From Arthrobacter sp. 35W (GTDB taxonomy: Bacteria; Actinomycetota; Actinomycetes; Actinomycetales; Micrococcaceae): a stretch of DNA of 64,000 bases. Both the position numbers and the translations under genes were made by a program. The first letter of the stretch is position 1. Every line of letters starts with the position of its first letter. This document shows positions 8,485-18,014 of the stretch, one piece after another. Location of the stretch: NCBI RefSeq assembly GCF_000482545.1, contig NZ_KI519454.1, forward strand, positions 1,426,001 to 1,490,000, given 5' to 3'. The notes below the pieces were generated by a model, which had not been told where the DNA came from, did no database searches, and saw nothing but the letters and a program-made list of their open reading frames with translations.

Positions 8485-8730
8485 ATGGCTGGCAGATTTG
8501 AATTGGTTGAGGCATCAGATGGCTCCTACCGGGTGCTGCTCATTGATGCCGATGGGGCGTTGATGGCGGTGTCCGTCGAATTCGACACCAAGACCGAGGC
8601 GGTGCAAGGCATCGAGAGGGCCCGGGAAATCGCCGGCACGGCCTTCATCACCGACCTCACACGTTCCCGGGCTGTTGCCCCACCCCACAGCAGGCGCCAG
8701 GTACTGGCCGCCGCCGGTGGCAGGACCTAG
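8485..8730 (+). CDS. YegP/DUF1508-type small protein
   Basis: This 81-residue protein matches the single-copy DUF1508 fold: FELVEASDGSYRVLLIDADG, then a helix with EAVQGIERAREIA. YegP-like proteins are small alpha/beta proteins of unknown function, often in duplicate; only one unit plus a basic, disordered-looking tail is present here. The ATG follows GGGAGAACT, a good ribosome site. It stands alone, and its TAG overlaps the stop of the convergent esterase gene. Confidence 0.75.
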   Translation: MAGRFELVEASDGSYRVLLIDADGALMAVSVEFDTKTEAVQGIERAREIAGTAFITDLTRSRAVAPPHSRRQVLAAAGGRT

Positions 8731-9749
8731 CCGGCCAGCAGTTCTGCGACATACTCCAATTGGCGGACCCAGTGGTGCTCCTGTCCGCCCTCGTGGTTGT
8801 TGAAGCGGTAGACCGCCATGTCCTTCGCCGGCGCTGTCCGGGGCGACGACGGGGCGCCGGTTCCGTACGCGTTGTAGGCAGCGAAGACCGTCGACGGCGG
8901 GCAGACATCATCCATCTGCGCCACCGAGAACAGTGCAGGCGCCGTGGCGCGGCGGCCCAGGTGCACGCCATCGAAGTAGTTCAGCACCTCCAGAACTGCC
9001 TCGTAGCTATGCCGGTGGCGGTTGAGGAAGTTGGCAATCTCCGGGTAGGGCCCCCGCGGCGCAATGTCGATGGCGCGCGGGAAATCCTGCAGGAACGGCA
9101 CGTCGGCCAGGGTGGCGAGCACGCCGTCGAGCCGCCCGGCCGCCAGGGCCGCCGCGGCAATGGCCAGGCCACCGCCCTGGCTCAGGCCAACCAGGACCAC
9201 CTTGGCCGCATCCACCGCGGGGTGGCTCTGCGCGGCTTCGATGGCCCGGAACGCATCGACATACACGCGCCGGTAGTAGTAGTCCTCGCGGGAGGCAATG
9301 CCCCGTGTCATCAGCCCGGCGTAGGCCACTCCGCCGGCCGAGGGGTGGGGGTCGGCGGTCTCTCCGACGATGCCGCCGTAGCCCTGGCCCCGGGTGTCCA
9401 TGATGAAATGCGCGTATCCGGCCTGGGCCCATTTGGTGTCCTGCTGGACCAGCCCCCGTCCGCCCGAATAGCCGATGTACTGCACCACCACGGGCAGGGT
9501 GCTTCCGGGCGTCCGGGTCGCGGGCAGATGCAGCCAGCCCTTGATGGGGTCGCCGCCGAAACCCGAGAATGAGACATCAAAGCTGTCGATGACGGCCAGA
9601 TGGTTGTCCACCGGCGTGTAGACCGCCTTGAGGGGCAGCTCCTGGGCCTCGGCCAGGGTCTGGCTCCAAAAGGCGTCGAGGTCGCCGGGTTCGACGGCGG
9701 TGGTGGCGTAGCTGCGCAGCTGGTCCAGTGGCATGTCAAAGAGGGGCAT
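8727..9749 (-). CDS. Acetylxylan esterase / cephalosporin-C deacetylase (CE7 family)
   Basis: The 340-residue length and motifs match carbohydrate esterase family 7. The nucleophile motif is GLSQGGG with Ser near residue 190, preceded by YIGYSGGRG and DTRGQG. The catalytic His lies in the C-terminal NNHEGGQEHH, and the Asp is probably in AQMDDVCPP. These cytoplasmic hexameric enzymes remove acetyl groups from short xylo-oligosaccharides and other acetylated small molecules. ATG 9749 is preceded by AGGAG at six bases. It is divergent from a GH95-like glycosidase, which suggests joint processing of an acetylated plant oligosaccharide. No signal peptide is visible. Confidence 0.88.
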   Translation of the reverse strand: MPLFDMPLDQLRSYATTAVEPGDLDAFWSQTLAEAQELPLKAVYTPVDNHLAVIDSFDVSFSGFGGDPIKGWLHLPATRTPGSTLPVVVQYIGYSGGRGLVQQDTKWAQAGYAHFIMDTRGQGYGGIVGETADPHPSAGGVAYAGLMTRGIASREDYYYRRVYVDAFRAIEAAQSHPAVDAAKVVLVGLSQGGGLAIAAAALAAGRLDGVLATLADVPFLQDFPRAIDIAPRGPYPEIANFLNRHRHSYEAVLEVLNYFDGVHLGRRATAPALFSVAQMDDVCPPSTVFAAYNAYGTGAPSSPRTAPAKDMAVYRFNNHEGGQEHHWVRQLEYVAELLAG

Positions 9750-9940
9750 GGAGGTCTCCTGGATCTGGGGCAAGGGTTCTGTAGGTGATCCTACGTCCGA
9801 TCTTGTACGGGCGGTACTGGAAGGTGGGTTCCCAGCCACACGCGGTGCGGGCGCCCCGCACCGCCATCGATGATTGAATGTGCCAAGCAATAGCGGCTAA
9901 AAGTCACAATCCTTCGCCAATGGCTGGCAGGATGGTGGTG

Positions 9941-12232
9941 ATGACACACCAAAGCCATGACACCCGGACCCTGCAGCAGTCACTGACGATGCCTGCCAAC
10001 CTGCCACCGAAATCCGCGGACAATCTGCGCCTGGCGGCTCCCATCACCTCGTGGGACGACGCGATTCCGCTGGGCAACGGTCTGATGGGCGGCCTGCTGT
10101 GGGGTGGCGGCAACACCTTGCGCCTGTCCCTGGACCGGGGCGACCTCTGGGATGAGCGGACCACGGGAGAGGCCGAATGGTGGAAGAAGAATCCGTGGCA
10201 GGACCTCCAGGACGAGGCGGACCCCTGGGGCAAGTACTACGGGGGGCTGACGCCGACCAAGCTACCCGCTGGACGGCTGGAACTGGCACTGGATCCGGGA
10301 CAGAGCATCGAATCCTTCGAGCTGGACCTCGCCACCGCGGAGGGAACCGCCGCGCTTGGCGGCGGCTCGGCCTGCACGGCCTTCTTCAGTGCCGCAGCGC
10401 CGGTGGCCATGCTGCGCCTTCCCGGCGCGGTGGCTCCCGCCGCCAGGCTGGTGCCGGCCGGAACCGACATGGCGGGATCCGACGTCGACACCCACGCCGG
10501 CGGCGCCGTGGCGGCGCTGGGCTGTCCGCCGGCAGTCTGTGGCGCAGAGGCGGGCATGCAGTGGTACGTCCAGGACGCCGCCGACGGCTTCTCCTACTGC
10601 GTCTGCGTCGCGGCGCAGCACTCGGAGCTGGAGACCCTTCTTGCGGTGGCCATCACCACCAGTGCGGACTGCGCACCGGGCGAGGATCTGCTGGATCTGG
10701 CCCAATCGCGGTGCAGCGCCGCCCTGGCCATGGGCTACGAGAACATGCTGGCCAACCATGTTGCGTGGTGGCATGGCTTTTGGGCGCAGTCCGCCGTTGA
10801 GGTCCCCGAGGCCCACATCCAGCGCAGCTACCAATTCACCCGGTACCTCTACGGCGCAGGCTCCCGCACCGGGGCCCCGCCCATGCCCCTGCAGGGCGTG
10901 TGGACGGCCGACAATGGTGGGCTGCCGCCGTGGAAGGGCGACTACCACAACGACCTGAACACCCAGCTGACCTACAGCGCCTACCAGGCATCCGGCGATT
11001 TCGACTCCGGTGCGAGCTACCTGGACCTCCTATGGAAGCTGGCGCCTCAGTTCCGTGACTTCGCACGGGATTTCTACGGCACGCACGGCCTGGCCTCCCC
11101 GGGCGTCATGTCACTGGCCGGCCAGCCTCTGGGCGGCTGGAGCCAGTACTCGATGTCGCCGACCATGAGCGCCTGGAATGCCCACCTGTTCTATCTGCAC
11201 TGGCGCTACACGGGCGATGACCAGTTCCTGGCCGATCGTGCCTACCCGTGGTGCAGCGAGGTGGGCCGGTGCATGGCGGAGCTGCTCACCGAGAACGGCG
11301 ACGGCGTCCTGGTGCTGGCGAAGTCATCCTCGCCGGAGATCTTCGACAACCGCCCAGAGGCCTGGCTGAAGCCCAACAGCAACTACGACCTGATGTGCCT
11401 GAAGATGCTCTTTCTGGCCCTGGCCGAAATGGCCGATGCGCAGGATCTGGCCGCGGAGGCCGACCGCTGGGCGTCGTTGGCGGCCAGACTGGGGGACTTC
11501 CACACCGCCGTCGACGGCGAACTGCTGCTGGATGCCGACACTCCACTGCGGAAAAGCCACCGCCACCTGTCCCATTTGATGGGCATCCACCCCTTCAACC
11601 TCATCACCGTGGACGGTGGGGACGAGGACAGGAAGCGCATCGTTGCCTCGCTGGCCGCGTGGGAGGAGCTGGGCACGGGGCAGTGGACCGGTTATTCGTG
11701 GTCGTGGATGGCGTGCCTGCGGGCCCGCGTCGGGGACGGCGAGCAGGCCTTCCGCCATCTGAATGTCTTCACGCGTGCCTTCGTCTCCCGCAATGGCTTC
11801 CACGTCAACGGCGACCAGTCCGGGCGCGGGTTCTCCGACTTCACCTACCGCCCGTTCACGCTCGAAGGAAACTTTGCGGCGATGCAGGCCGTCCAGGAAA
11901 TGCTGCTGCAGAGCTGGAGCCCGACGCCGGGGCGCCACGGCAGCGAGGTCATCAGAGTGTTCGCGGCCATGCCGGAGCACTGGCACAACGCAGGATTTTC
12001 GGACCTGCGCGTCGAAGGCGGGCACCGGGTGTCGGCCCGGTGGGAGGGCAACGCCACCACGGAGCTGACGGTGGTGGCCGGCCGTGATGGTGTGGTGCGG
12101 ATCCGCGACAACTTCGACGGGCGGGAACCGGAATGGTCCCTGCCGGAGGTGGTGAAGGTGGGTGCCAACTTCGAGGTGCGCCTGTCGGCAGGGCAGGCCG
12201 TGGCGGCCACCTTTGCGGTGCCCGTGGGCTAG
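9941..12232 (+). CDS. GH95-like alpha-fucosidase/galactosidase family glycoside hydrolase
   Basis: This 763-residue protein follows the GH95 plan: an N-terminal beta-sandwich opening with IPLGNGLMGGLLWGG, an (alpha/alpha)6 barrel with LQGVWTADNG and GDYHNDLNTQL, then SHRHLSHLMGIHP, WTGYSWSWMACLRARVGDG and LEGNFAAMQAVQEMLLQS. These correspond to the GH95 substrate-binding blocks, but the N-terminal block is unusual (LDRGDLWDERTTGEAEWW instead of the common NEDSLWSG type). It therefore sits in a divergent branch whose substrate may not be fucose. No signal peptide is seen, so it probably acts on imported oligosaccharide. ATG 9941 was chosen for AGGA upstream; an in-frame ATG at 9878 is less likely. 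It is divergent from the CE7 esterase. Confidence 0.8.
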   Translation: MTHQSHDTRTLQQSLTMPANLPPKSADNLRLAAPITSWDDAIPLGNGLMGGLLWGGGNTLRLSLDRGDLWDERTTGEAEWWKKNPWQDLQDEADPWGKYYGGLTPTKLPAGRLELALDPGQSIESFELDLATAEGTAALGGGSACTAFFSAAAPVAMLRLPGAVAPAARLVPAGTDMAGSDVDTHAGGAVAALGCPPAVCGAEAGMQWYVQDAADGFSYCVCVAAQHSELETLLAVAITTSADCAPGEDLLDLAQSRCSAALAMGYENMLANHVAWWHGFWAQSAVEVPEAHIQRSYQFTRYLYGAGSRTGAPPMPLQGVWTADNGGLPPWKGDYHNDLNTQLTYSAYQASGDFDSGASYLDLLWKLAPQFRDFARDFYGTHGLASPGVMSLAGQPLGGWSQYSMSPTMSAWNAHLFYLHWRYTGDDQFLADRAYPWCSEVGRCMAELLTENGDGVLVLAKSSSPEIFDNRPEAWLKPNSNYDLMCLKMLFLALAEMADAQDLAAEADRWASLAARLGDFHTAVDGELLLDADTPLRKSHRHLSHLMGIHPFNLITVDGGDEDRKRIVASLAAWEELGTGQWTGYSWSWMACLRARVGDGEQAFRHLNVFTRAFVSRNGFHVNGDQSGRGFSDFTYRPFTLEGNFAAMQAVQEMLLQSWSPTPGRHGSEVIRVFAAMPEHWHNAGFSDLRVEGGHRVSARWEGNATTELTVVAGRDGVVRIRDNFDGREPEWSLPEVVKVGANFEVRLSAGQAVAATFAVPVG

Positions 12233-12305
12233 GGCGAGCGATCTGCCAACGGGGTGGGCCCGGGTGGGGGAGACTGGAGGTAATCAATCGCAAAGGCGGA
12301 ACCCC

Positions 12306-12572
12306 ATGATCAATCTCCAGCAAGATGCCGACGGCAACATTCGCATGAGCCGGCACTTTCCGGCCTCGGTGGACGTGTCCATCACCTTCACCGATGGATC
12401 GCAGGAAGTGTTCACAGGCCAGCAGGTGAACGAGCTCTACGACGCCGCCCTGGCCGTGTACCGCGAAAAGAACCATCTGGATGCGAAGGGCTTCATCCGC
12501 CATCCCGTAAAGACCGGCCACCAGCGCAACGGCGTCGGCTTTGTGCCTGTCCAGGCGGGGATGGCCAAGTAG
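12306..12572 (+). CDS. Small conserved-looking hypothetical protein
   Basis: This 88-residue polar protein has alternating short strands (VDVSITFTDGSQEVFTG) and one amphipathic helix (VNELYDAALAVYREK). I do not recognise the family. The ATG is preceded by GGCGGAA, and codon use matches its neighbours. It has no Cys and no membrane segment. It begins 74 bases after the GH95-like gene on the same strand and could share its message, but no functional link is visible. Confidence 0.6.
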   Translation: MINLQQDADGNIRMSRHFPASVDVSITFTDGSQEVFTGQQVNELYDAALAVYREKNHLDAKGFIRHPVKTGHQRNGVGFVPVQAGMAK

Positions 12573-12636
12573 CCAACCGTTCTGGCAGGGCCCGTCCACC
12601 GCGGCGCCCTGCCAGAGCCGGGCCTGGGGTGCTGGA

Positions 12637-13221
12637 TCAGTTCTCCAGGATCCCGGCGGGCAGCATCGAGAGGGCTATCCGCCGTGCCGCGTCAAGGATT
12701 TCTTCGTCCGTGGCGTCCACGCCTTCGGAGACCATGCCGACCATCGTGACGGACATCAGGGCCATCTTGACGCGGAGCTTGTCTTCGATGCTGGCATGCG
12801 GCGGGGTGATGATCCGGGTCAGGATGTCCACCTGGGCGGACATGCCCGCCTTGTCCGGCCGGATGCTGCGGATCAGTGCCTTGTTGGCCATCATGAAGCG
12901 GAACATCGCCACCCCATGTGCCTGGAGGATGATGCCCCAGCGCTCCAGGATGTCCCGGCGCAGTGCCGGTGTGACCTCCTGGTCCGCGGCCCATTGGGCC
13001 AGTGCGGTGATTTGGTCCATGGTGGATTCCACCACGGCCCGGACAATGTCTTCCTTGCTGCTGAAGTGGTAGTAGAGCGCGGCCTTGGTGATGTTCAGCT
13101 GTTCGGCAATTTCGCGCATGGACGTGGCCTCGTAGCCGCGCGCGGCAAACAGCTCCAACGCCACCAGCGGGATCCGCTCTTTGGTGCTCAGGCCTTCGGC
13201 GCGGCCCTGCGTGACGCTCAT
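12637..13221 (-). CDS. TetR-family transcriptional repressor
   Basis: This 194-residue protein carries an N-terminal TetR helix-turn-helix (ALELFAARGYEATSMREIAEQL, then ALYYHFSSKEDIVRAVVE) and a helical ligand-binding domain of ordinary length. It is divergent from a DHA2 pump, and the region between holds two palindromic operators, so it should repress the pump and itself until a ligand binds. ATG 13221 (MSVTQG) was preferred because the alternative in-frame start at 13263 would place the operator next to the coding region and add residues outside the family domain. Ligand unknown. Confidence 0.88.
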   Translation of the reverse strand: MSVTQGRAEGLSTKERIPLVALELFAARGYEATSMREIAEQLNITKAALYYHFSSKEDIVRAVVESTMDQITALAQWAADQEVTPALRRDILERWGIILQAHGVAMFRFMMANKALIRSIRPDKAGMSAQVDILTRIITPPHASIEDKLRVKMALMSVTMVGMVSEGVDATDEEILDAARRIALSMLPAGILEN

Positions 13222-13274
13222 GGTGGCCCGTTCTTTCCGGATTCCAGTAGGGGATTCCAGCATACCCGATTGCT

Positions 13275-13314
13275 TACTTACCGGTAGGTAAGTAGACTGC
13301 TAACCGATCGGTAA
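13275..13314. promoter_or_regulatory. Two tandem TetR-type operators
   Basis: Site 1 is TACTTACC-GGTA-GGTAAGTA (13275-13294), a perfect 8-bp inverted repeat. Site 2 is the 10-bp palindrome ACCGATCGGT (13303-13312) with flanking T and A pairing. Both share a TTACCG/CGGTAA-like half site and their centres are about 23 bp apart. They lie between the divergent TetR and MFS genes. Confidence 0.7.
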
Positions 13315-13346
13315 GTGCTCTGAGCAATAATTCCAGAAAGACTCCC

Positions 13347-15008
13347 ATGACAAGCAATGCACCACAGCCGCCGGCGCAGGCGGCCCCCGACGTGGACAAG
13401 CGCAGCATCCTGCTGGTGTTTGCCGGACTGTTGGTGGCCATGCTGCTGGCCTCGCTGGACCAGACCATCTTCAGCACCGCACTGCCCACCATCGTGGGCG
13501 AGCTCAACGGCGTCGAGCACATGCTGTGGGTGACGACGTCGTACATCCTGGCCGCCACCATCATGCTGCCCATTTACGGCAAGCTCGGCGACCTGATCGG
13601 CCGCAAGGGCCTGTTCATCTTTGCCATCAGCATCTTCCTGGTGGGCTCCGTCATCGGCGGCCTGTCCCAGAACATGACCGAGCTGATCATCGGCCGCGCG
13701 GTCCAGGGGCTGGGCGGCGGCGGGCTGATGCTGCTCTCGCAGGCCATCATTGCCGACGTCATTCCGGCCCGGCAGCGTGGGAAGTACATGGGCGTCATGG
13801 GTGGCGTCTTTGCACTGTCCTCGGTGGCCGGCCCGCTGCTGGGCGGCTGGTTCACCGAAAGCATCGGCTGGCGCTGGGCCTTCTGGATGAACCTTCCGCT
13901 GGGTGCGCTGGCCATCCTGGCTGCCGTGTTGTTCCTGCACCTGCCCAAGGGCACCAACTCCAAGCCCCGCATCGACGTGGCCGGGATGGGGCTGCTGGCC
14001 ATCGCCACAACCTGTCTGGTGCTGTTCACCACCTGGGGCGGAACGCAGTATGCCTGGGATTCGATGCAGATCATCGCGCTGATTGCCGGCACCGTTGTGG
14101 CGGGCGTGCTCTTCGTCCTGGTGGAACGCCGGGCCGCCGAGCCGATCATGCCGCTGCACCTGTTCAAAGACCGCAACTTCAACCTGGCCACGCTGGCCGG
14201 CCTGATCACCGGTGTGGCCATGTTCGGCGCCATCGGCTACCTGCCCACCTATCTGCAGATGGTTACGGGCGTCAACGCCACCCTGGCCGGGTTCATGATG
14301 ATCCCGATGATGGCGGCCCTGCTTGTCACCTCCATCGTCTCGGGCATCCTGGTGAGCAGGACCGGGCGGTACAAGTGGCTGCCCATCACCGGCACCACCA
14401 TCGTGGCCGGCGCTCTGGCGCTGCTGTCCACGATGACCCCCGACACCCCGGTCTGGATCCTCTGCTCCTACCTGGCGCTGATGGGCCTGGGGCTGGGCAT
14501 GACCATGCAGATCTTCATCCTGATCGTGCAGAACTCGTTCCCCATCGCCCAGGTGGGCACTGCCACGGCGGGCAACAACTTCTTCCGCCAGGTGGGCGCG
14601 TCGCTGGGCTCGGCCATTGTGGGCTCGCTGTTCGTCTCGCGGCTGACCACGCTGCTGGCCGAGCGGCTGCCGCAGGCACCGGGTGCGCCGTCGTCGGGCG
14701 GGTTGAACTCGCTCACGCCGTCCCTGGTGAAGGACATGCCCGACGCCGTGCGGATGCCCATCATCTCCTCCTACAACGACGCCCTGGTGCCGGTGTTCCT
14801 GTACATGGTGCCGCTGGTGCTCATCGCCGTCGTGCTCCTGTGCTTCCTGGTGGAGAAGCCACTGGCCACGCGCATCGAGCGGGACATCCTGCCCGAGTCC
14901 ATCGCCGAGGGTGAGCTGCTCATCACCGGCGGCCGCGAAGCCGTGGGCCCGGACGGTGCGCCCATCGCTGACGACGGCGGCGCCCCGGCCGCCCGGCGGA
15001 CCCTCTAG
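13347..15008 (+). CDS. MFS multidrug transporter, DHA2 (EmrB/QacA) type, TetR-linked
   Basis: This 553-residue pump has a 14-helix DHA2 profile with LDQTIFSTALPTIVGEL in helix 1, YGKLGDLIGRK in the helix 2-3 loop, VQGLGGGGLMLLSQAI, and GPLLGGWFTESIGWRW at helix 5. It has a hydrophilic C-terminal tail. Such proteins export lipophilic cations and antibiotics using the proton gradient. The ATG is preceded by AGAAAG. The operators lie immediately upstream, so expression should be inducible through the divergent TetR protein. The stop overlaps that of the convergent small gene at 15005. Substrate not predictable. Confidence 0.9.
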   Translation: MTSNAPQPPAQAAPDVDKRSILLVFAGLLVAMLLASLDQTIFSTALPTIVGELNGVEHMLWVTTSYILAATIMLPIYGKLGDLIGRKGLFIFAISIFLVGSVIGGLSQNMTELIIGRAVQGLGGGGLMLLSQAIIADVIPARQRGKYMGVMGGVFALSSVAGPLLGGWFTESIGWRWAFWMNLPLGALAILAAVLFLHLPKGTNSKPRIDVAGMGLLAIATTCLVLFTTWGGTQYAWDSMQIIALIAGTVVAGVLFVLVERRAAEPIMPLHLFKDRNFNLATLAGLITGVAMFGAIGYLPTYLQMVTGVNATLAGFMMIPMMAALLVTSIVSGILVSRTGRYKWLPITGTTIVAGALALLSTMTPDTPVWILCSYLALMGLGLGMTMQIFILIVQNSFPIAQVGTATAGNNFFRQVGASLGSAIVGSLFVSRLTTLLAERLPQAPGAPSSGGLNSLTPSLVKDMPDAVRMPIISSYNDALVPVFLYMVPLVLIAVVLLCFLVEKPLATRIERDILPESIAEGELLITGGREAVGPDGAPIADDGGAPAARRTL

Positions 15009-15298
15009 GGTCTCGTGAGGCGGCCCGGCAGGAAGGGCAGCCACGGCGCGCGGTAGAGCAGCGGCCCCGGGTGTACGGCATCAACGGTGAACTCGACGAC
15101 GCCGAACTTCCACAGCCTGTTGAACAGGAAGATGGTGACGTGCGCAGGGCCGCCGTCCGGCAGCTTCCAGTTCCGGTACCCCCACTGTGCCGGCTGCCCC
15201 AGGCCGTTGACGACGACGGTTGGCTTGGGGAACCAGCCAAGCAGCGGTTTTCGCAGCGTGAGGTCGAAGGTGAGCGGGGCGGCGGGGGGAGAGGTCAC
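15005..15298 (-). CDS. Small hypothetical protein
   Basis: This 97-residue protein has two aromatic, strand-rich halves (LLGWFPKPTVVVNG and FNRLWKFGVVEFTVDAV) and a Pro-rich end (APWLPFLPGRL). I do not recognise the family; it is basic, soluble and lacks Cys. Its stop overlaps the MFS stop convergently and its start is about 70 bases from the divergent helicase gene. Normal codon bias supports it being real. Confidence 0.55.
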   Translation of the reverse strand: MTSPPAAPLTFDLTLRKPLLGWFPKPTVVVNGLGQPAQWGYRNWKLPDGGPAHVTIFLFNRLWKFGVVEFTVDAVHPGPLLYRAPWLPFLPGRLTRP

Positions 15299-15368
15299 CG
15301 TGCCAGACTACCGCGCTGCGGCCCGGCGCCCGCGCCGCGCCGGGGCGGGCGCCGGGCAGAATGGAGAC

Positions 15369-18014
15369 GTGACTTTCCCTCTGGACCACTCCTCCACAGC
15401 CGGACCCTTCGACCTGGCGGCCATCGGCGCCGGGCTCGTCTTCGCGGCGGCGCTGGGGGACCTTGCCGCGGCCCTGGCTTCTTCCGGCGGTTCGGGCACC
15501 GCCGTCGTCCAGGCCCCGCCCGGTACGGGCAAGACGACACTGGTGCCGCCACTGGTGGCGAACCTGGCCGCGGCGCAGGGGAGCGGCACACCGGGGCGCA
15601 TCATCGTGACCCAGCCGCGCCGCGTTGCCGCCCGCTCGGCCGCGCGTCGGCTGGCCCACCTGGACGGGAGCGCACTGGGCGGCCGCGTTGGCTTCACCGT
15701 CCGCGGGGAGCGCCGCGCCGGGCCGGACACCCTGATCGAATTCGTGACGCCGGGGATCCTGCTGCGGCGCCTGCTCGCGGACCCCGGGCTGGAAACCACC
15801 TCCGCCGTCATCCTCGATGAGGTCCACGAACGCAGTCTGGAGACCGATCTGCTGCTCGGCATGCTCGCCGAGGTCCGTCAATTGCGCGGAGACCTCACAC
15901 TGATCGCCATGTCGGCGACACTCGATGCACCGCGCTTTGCGGCACTGATTGGAGACCCCGACGGCGGCGGGCCGGCCCCCGTGGTGGACTGCCCCTCGGC
16001 GCTGCACGCGCTGGCAGTGGACTGGGTTCCGGCGCCGGCACCCCGGATCGACGGCCGCGGCGTGTCCCGGAGCTTCCTTGACCATGTGGCCGACACGGCC
16101 GCCGCCGAACACGCTGCGGCGCTGGCCCAGGGCCACGACATCGACGCCCTCGTGTTCCTGCCTGGTGCCTGGGAAGTGGGGTACGCCGCCGGCCGGCTCC
16201 GCGGCCGCGTGGGGGCTGGCGTCGAGGTGCTTGAGCTGCACGGCCAGGTGTCCCCGGCACAGCAGGACCGTGCCGTCTCCGGACGGGAGCCCGGGGGTGC
16301 ACCCCGGATCATCGTCTCCACCACGCTGGCGGAATCCTCGCTGACGGTTCCCGGTGTCCGGCTGGTGATTGATTCCGGCCTCTCCCGCGAACCGCGGCGC
16401 GACGCCGGCCGTGGCATGACGGGGCTCGTCACGGTGTCCTGCTCCCGGGCCTCGGCCGAGCAGCGCGCCGGACGTGCCGCCCGGCAGGGGCCGGGACGAG
16501 TGGTGCGCTGCTACGACCAAAAGACGTACGGGGCGGCCCCAGCCCACCAGACGCCGGAAATCGCGGCGGCGGATCTGACCGCCGCGGCCCTGGTGCTGGC
16601 CTGCTGGGGCGCACCCGGCGGGCAGGGTCTGGCCCTGGTGGATGCGCCGCCGCAGGCTGCCATGGCCGACGCCGGGGAGGTGCTGTGGGATCTTGGTGCG
16701 GTGGGGCGCGACGGCCTGGCCACCAGCCTGGGCAGGACGCTCGCACGAGTTCCCGCCGATCCGCGCCTGGCCCGCGCCCTCCTGGATGGCATGGGCGTGG
16801 TGGGACGCCGTGCGGCTGCGGAGGCGGTGGCCATGGTCTCCGGCGATGCACGCGCCCCCGGCGCCGACCTCACCCGGCTGCTGGGTGGATTGCGAAATGG
16901 CAGCGAGCCCTCGGCCAGGCGCTGGGCCGAGGACGTGAGGCGGATGGAGGAGATAGCCCGCCGGGAGGGGCCCGGCGGCGCAGCTGGCACCCTCGGTGGT
17001 GCCTCCGCAGCAGGCGTTCCTGCGGCCGAGGCCATTGGCTACGTGGTTGCCCTGGCCTTCCCGGACCGGGTGGCCCGCCGCGTCCCCGGCACCCAGAGCT
17101 ACCTGCTGTCCTCCGGGACGAGGGCGGGGCTGCCGGCCGGCAGCCCCCTCGCTGGACAGGAATGGCTGGCAGTGGCCGAGGTGTCGCGCGCCCAGGGCCG
17201 GGACGCGGCGGGGACCGGCGCCCTCATCCGGGCTGCAGCGCCGCTGTCCCAGGCGACCGCAGAGGCCGCCGCCGCACAATTGCTGACGGAAACCGTGGCC
17301 GCCCAGTTCAACCAGGGACGCATCACCGCCCGGCGCGAACGCCGGCTGGGATCGATAGTGCTCTCCTCGACGCCGGTCCGTCCGGCTCCTGGCGAGGGCC
17401 GCGCGGCGGTGGCCGAGGCGCTCGGGAAGGGCGGGCTGGCTCTGATCGGCTTTTCCGCCGCAGCCGATGGCCTGCGCCGGCGGCTGGCCCTGCTGCACCG
17501 GGAACTGGGTGCGCCGTGGCCGGATGTATCCGAACCCGCCCTGCTGGCCCGGCTGGATGAGTGGCTGGCACCCGAGCTTGAGGCCCTGGCCGGCGGTGCC
17601 TCGGCGGCCGGCATCGATCTGGTGGAACCGCTGCGGCGGCTGCTGCCGTGGCCCGAGGCGGCCAGACTGGGGGAGCTGGCCCCGGAGCGGTTGGCGGTGC
17701 CCAGCGGCTCGGCGGTGGCTATCGACTACCCGGAGGTGGACGACGACGGAGGCCGCCCGGTGGTGGCGGTGAAGCTGCAGGAGTGCTTTGGCTGGGCGCA
17801 GACGCCGCGGGTGGCCGGTGGACGGGTCGCCGTGCTGTTCCACCTGCTCTCCCCGGCCCGGCGGCCTCTCGCGGTGACCGACGATCTTGCCTCCTTCTGG
17901 TCGGGCCCCTATGCCCAGGTCCGGGCCGAAATGCGCGGGCGCTACCCGAAGCACCCGTGGCCGGAGGATCCGTGGACCGCTCCTGCCACCGCCCGGACCA
18001 AGAACCGGATGTAG
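15369..18014 (+). CDS. hrpB: ATP-dependent helicase HrpB (DEAH/RHA family)
   Basis: This 881-residue protein shows the DEAH-type motif series in order: APPGTGKTT near residue 50, TQPRRVAARSAARR, the motif II variant DEVH near 150, MSATLDAPRF, TTLAESSLTVPGVRLVIDSG and QRAGRAARQGPG. The helicase-associated domain and the HrpB-specific C-terminal domain, ending in a basic tail, follow. HrpB proteins are RNA-helicase-like ATPases with no settled role in most bacteria. The start is GTG 15369 with GGAG upstream; longer upstream frames run through the divergent small gene and were rejected. The length fits the family. Confidence 0.93.
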   Translation: MTFPLDHSSTAGPFDLAAIGAGLVFAAALGDLAAALASSGGSGTAVVQAPPGTGKTTLVPPLVANLAAAQGSGTPGRIIVTQPRRVAARSAARRLAHLDGSALGGRVGFTVRGERRAGPDTLIEFVTPGILLRRLLADPGLETTSAVILDEVHERSLETDLLLGMLAEVRQLRGDLTLIAMSATLDAPRFAALIGDPDGGGPAPVVDCPSALHALAVDWVPAPAPRIDGRGVSRSFLDHVADTAAAEHAAALAQGHDIDALVFLPGAWEVGYAAGRLRGRVGAGVEVLELHGQVSPAQQDRAVSGREPGGAPRIIVSTTLAESSLTVPGVRLVIDSGLSREPRRDAGRGMTGLVTVSCSRASAEQRAGRAARQGPGRVVRCYDQKTYGAAPAHQTPEIAAADLTAAALVLACWGAPGGQGLALVDAPPQAAMADAGEVLWDLGAVGRDGLATSLGRTLARVPADPRLARALLDGMGVVGRRAAAEAVAMVSGDARAPGADLTRLLGGLRNGSEPSARRWAEDVRRMEEIARREGPGGAAGTLGGASAAGVPAAEAIGYVVALAFPDRVARRVPGTQSYLLSSGTRAGLPAGSPLAGQEWLAVAEVSRAQGRDAAGTGALIRAAAPLSQATAEAAAAQLLTETVAAQFNQGRITARRERRLGSIVLSSTPVRPAPGEGRAAVAEALGKGGLALIGFSAAADGLRRRLALLHRELGAPWPDVSEPALLARLDEWLAPELEALAGGASAAGIDLVEPLRRLLPWPEAARLGELAPERLAVPSGSAVAIDYPEVDDDGGRPVVAVKLQECFGWAQTPRVAGGRVAVLFHLLSPARRPLAVTDDLASFWSGPYAQVRAEMRGRYPKHPWPEDPWTAPATARTKNRM

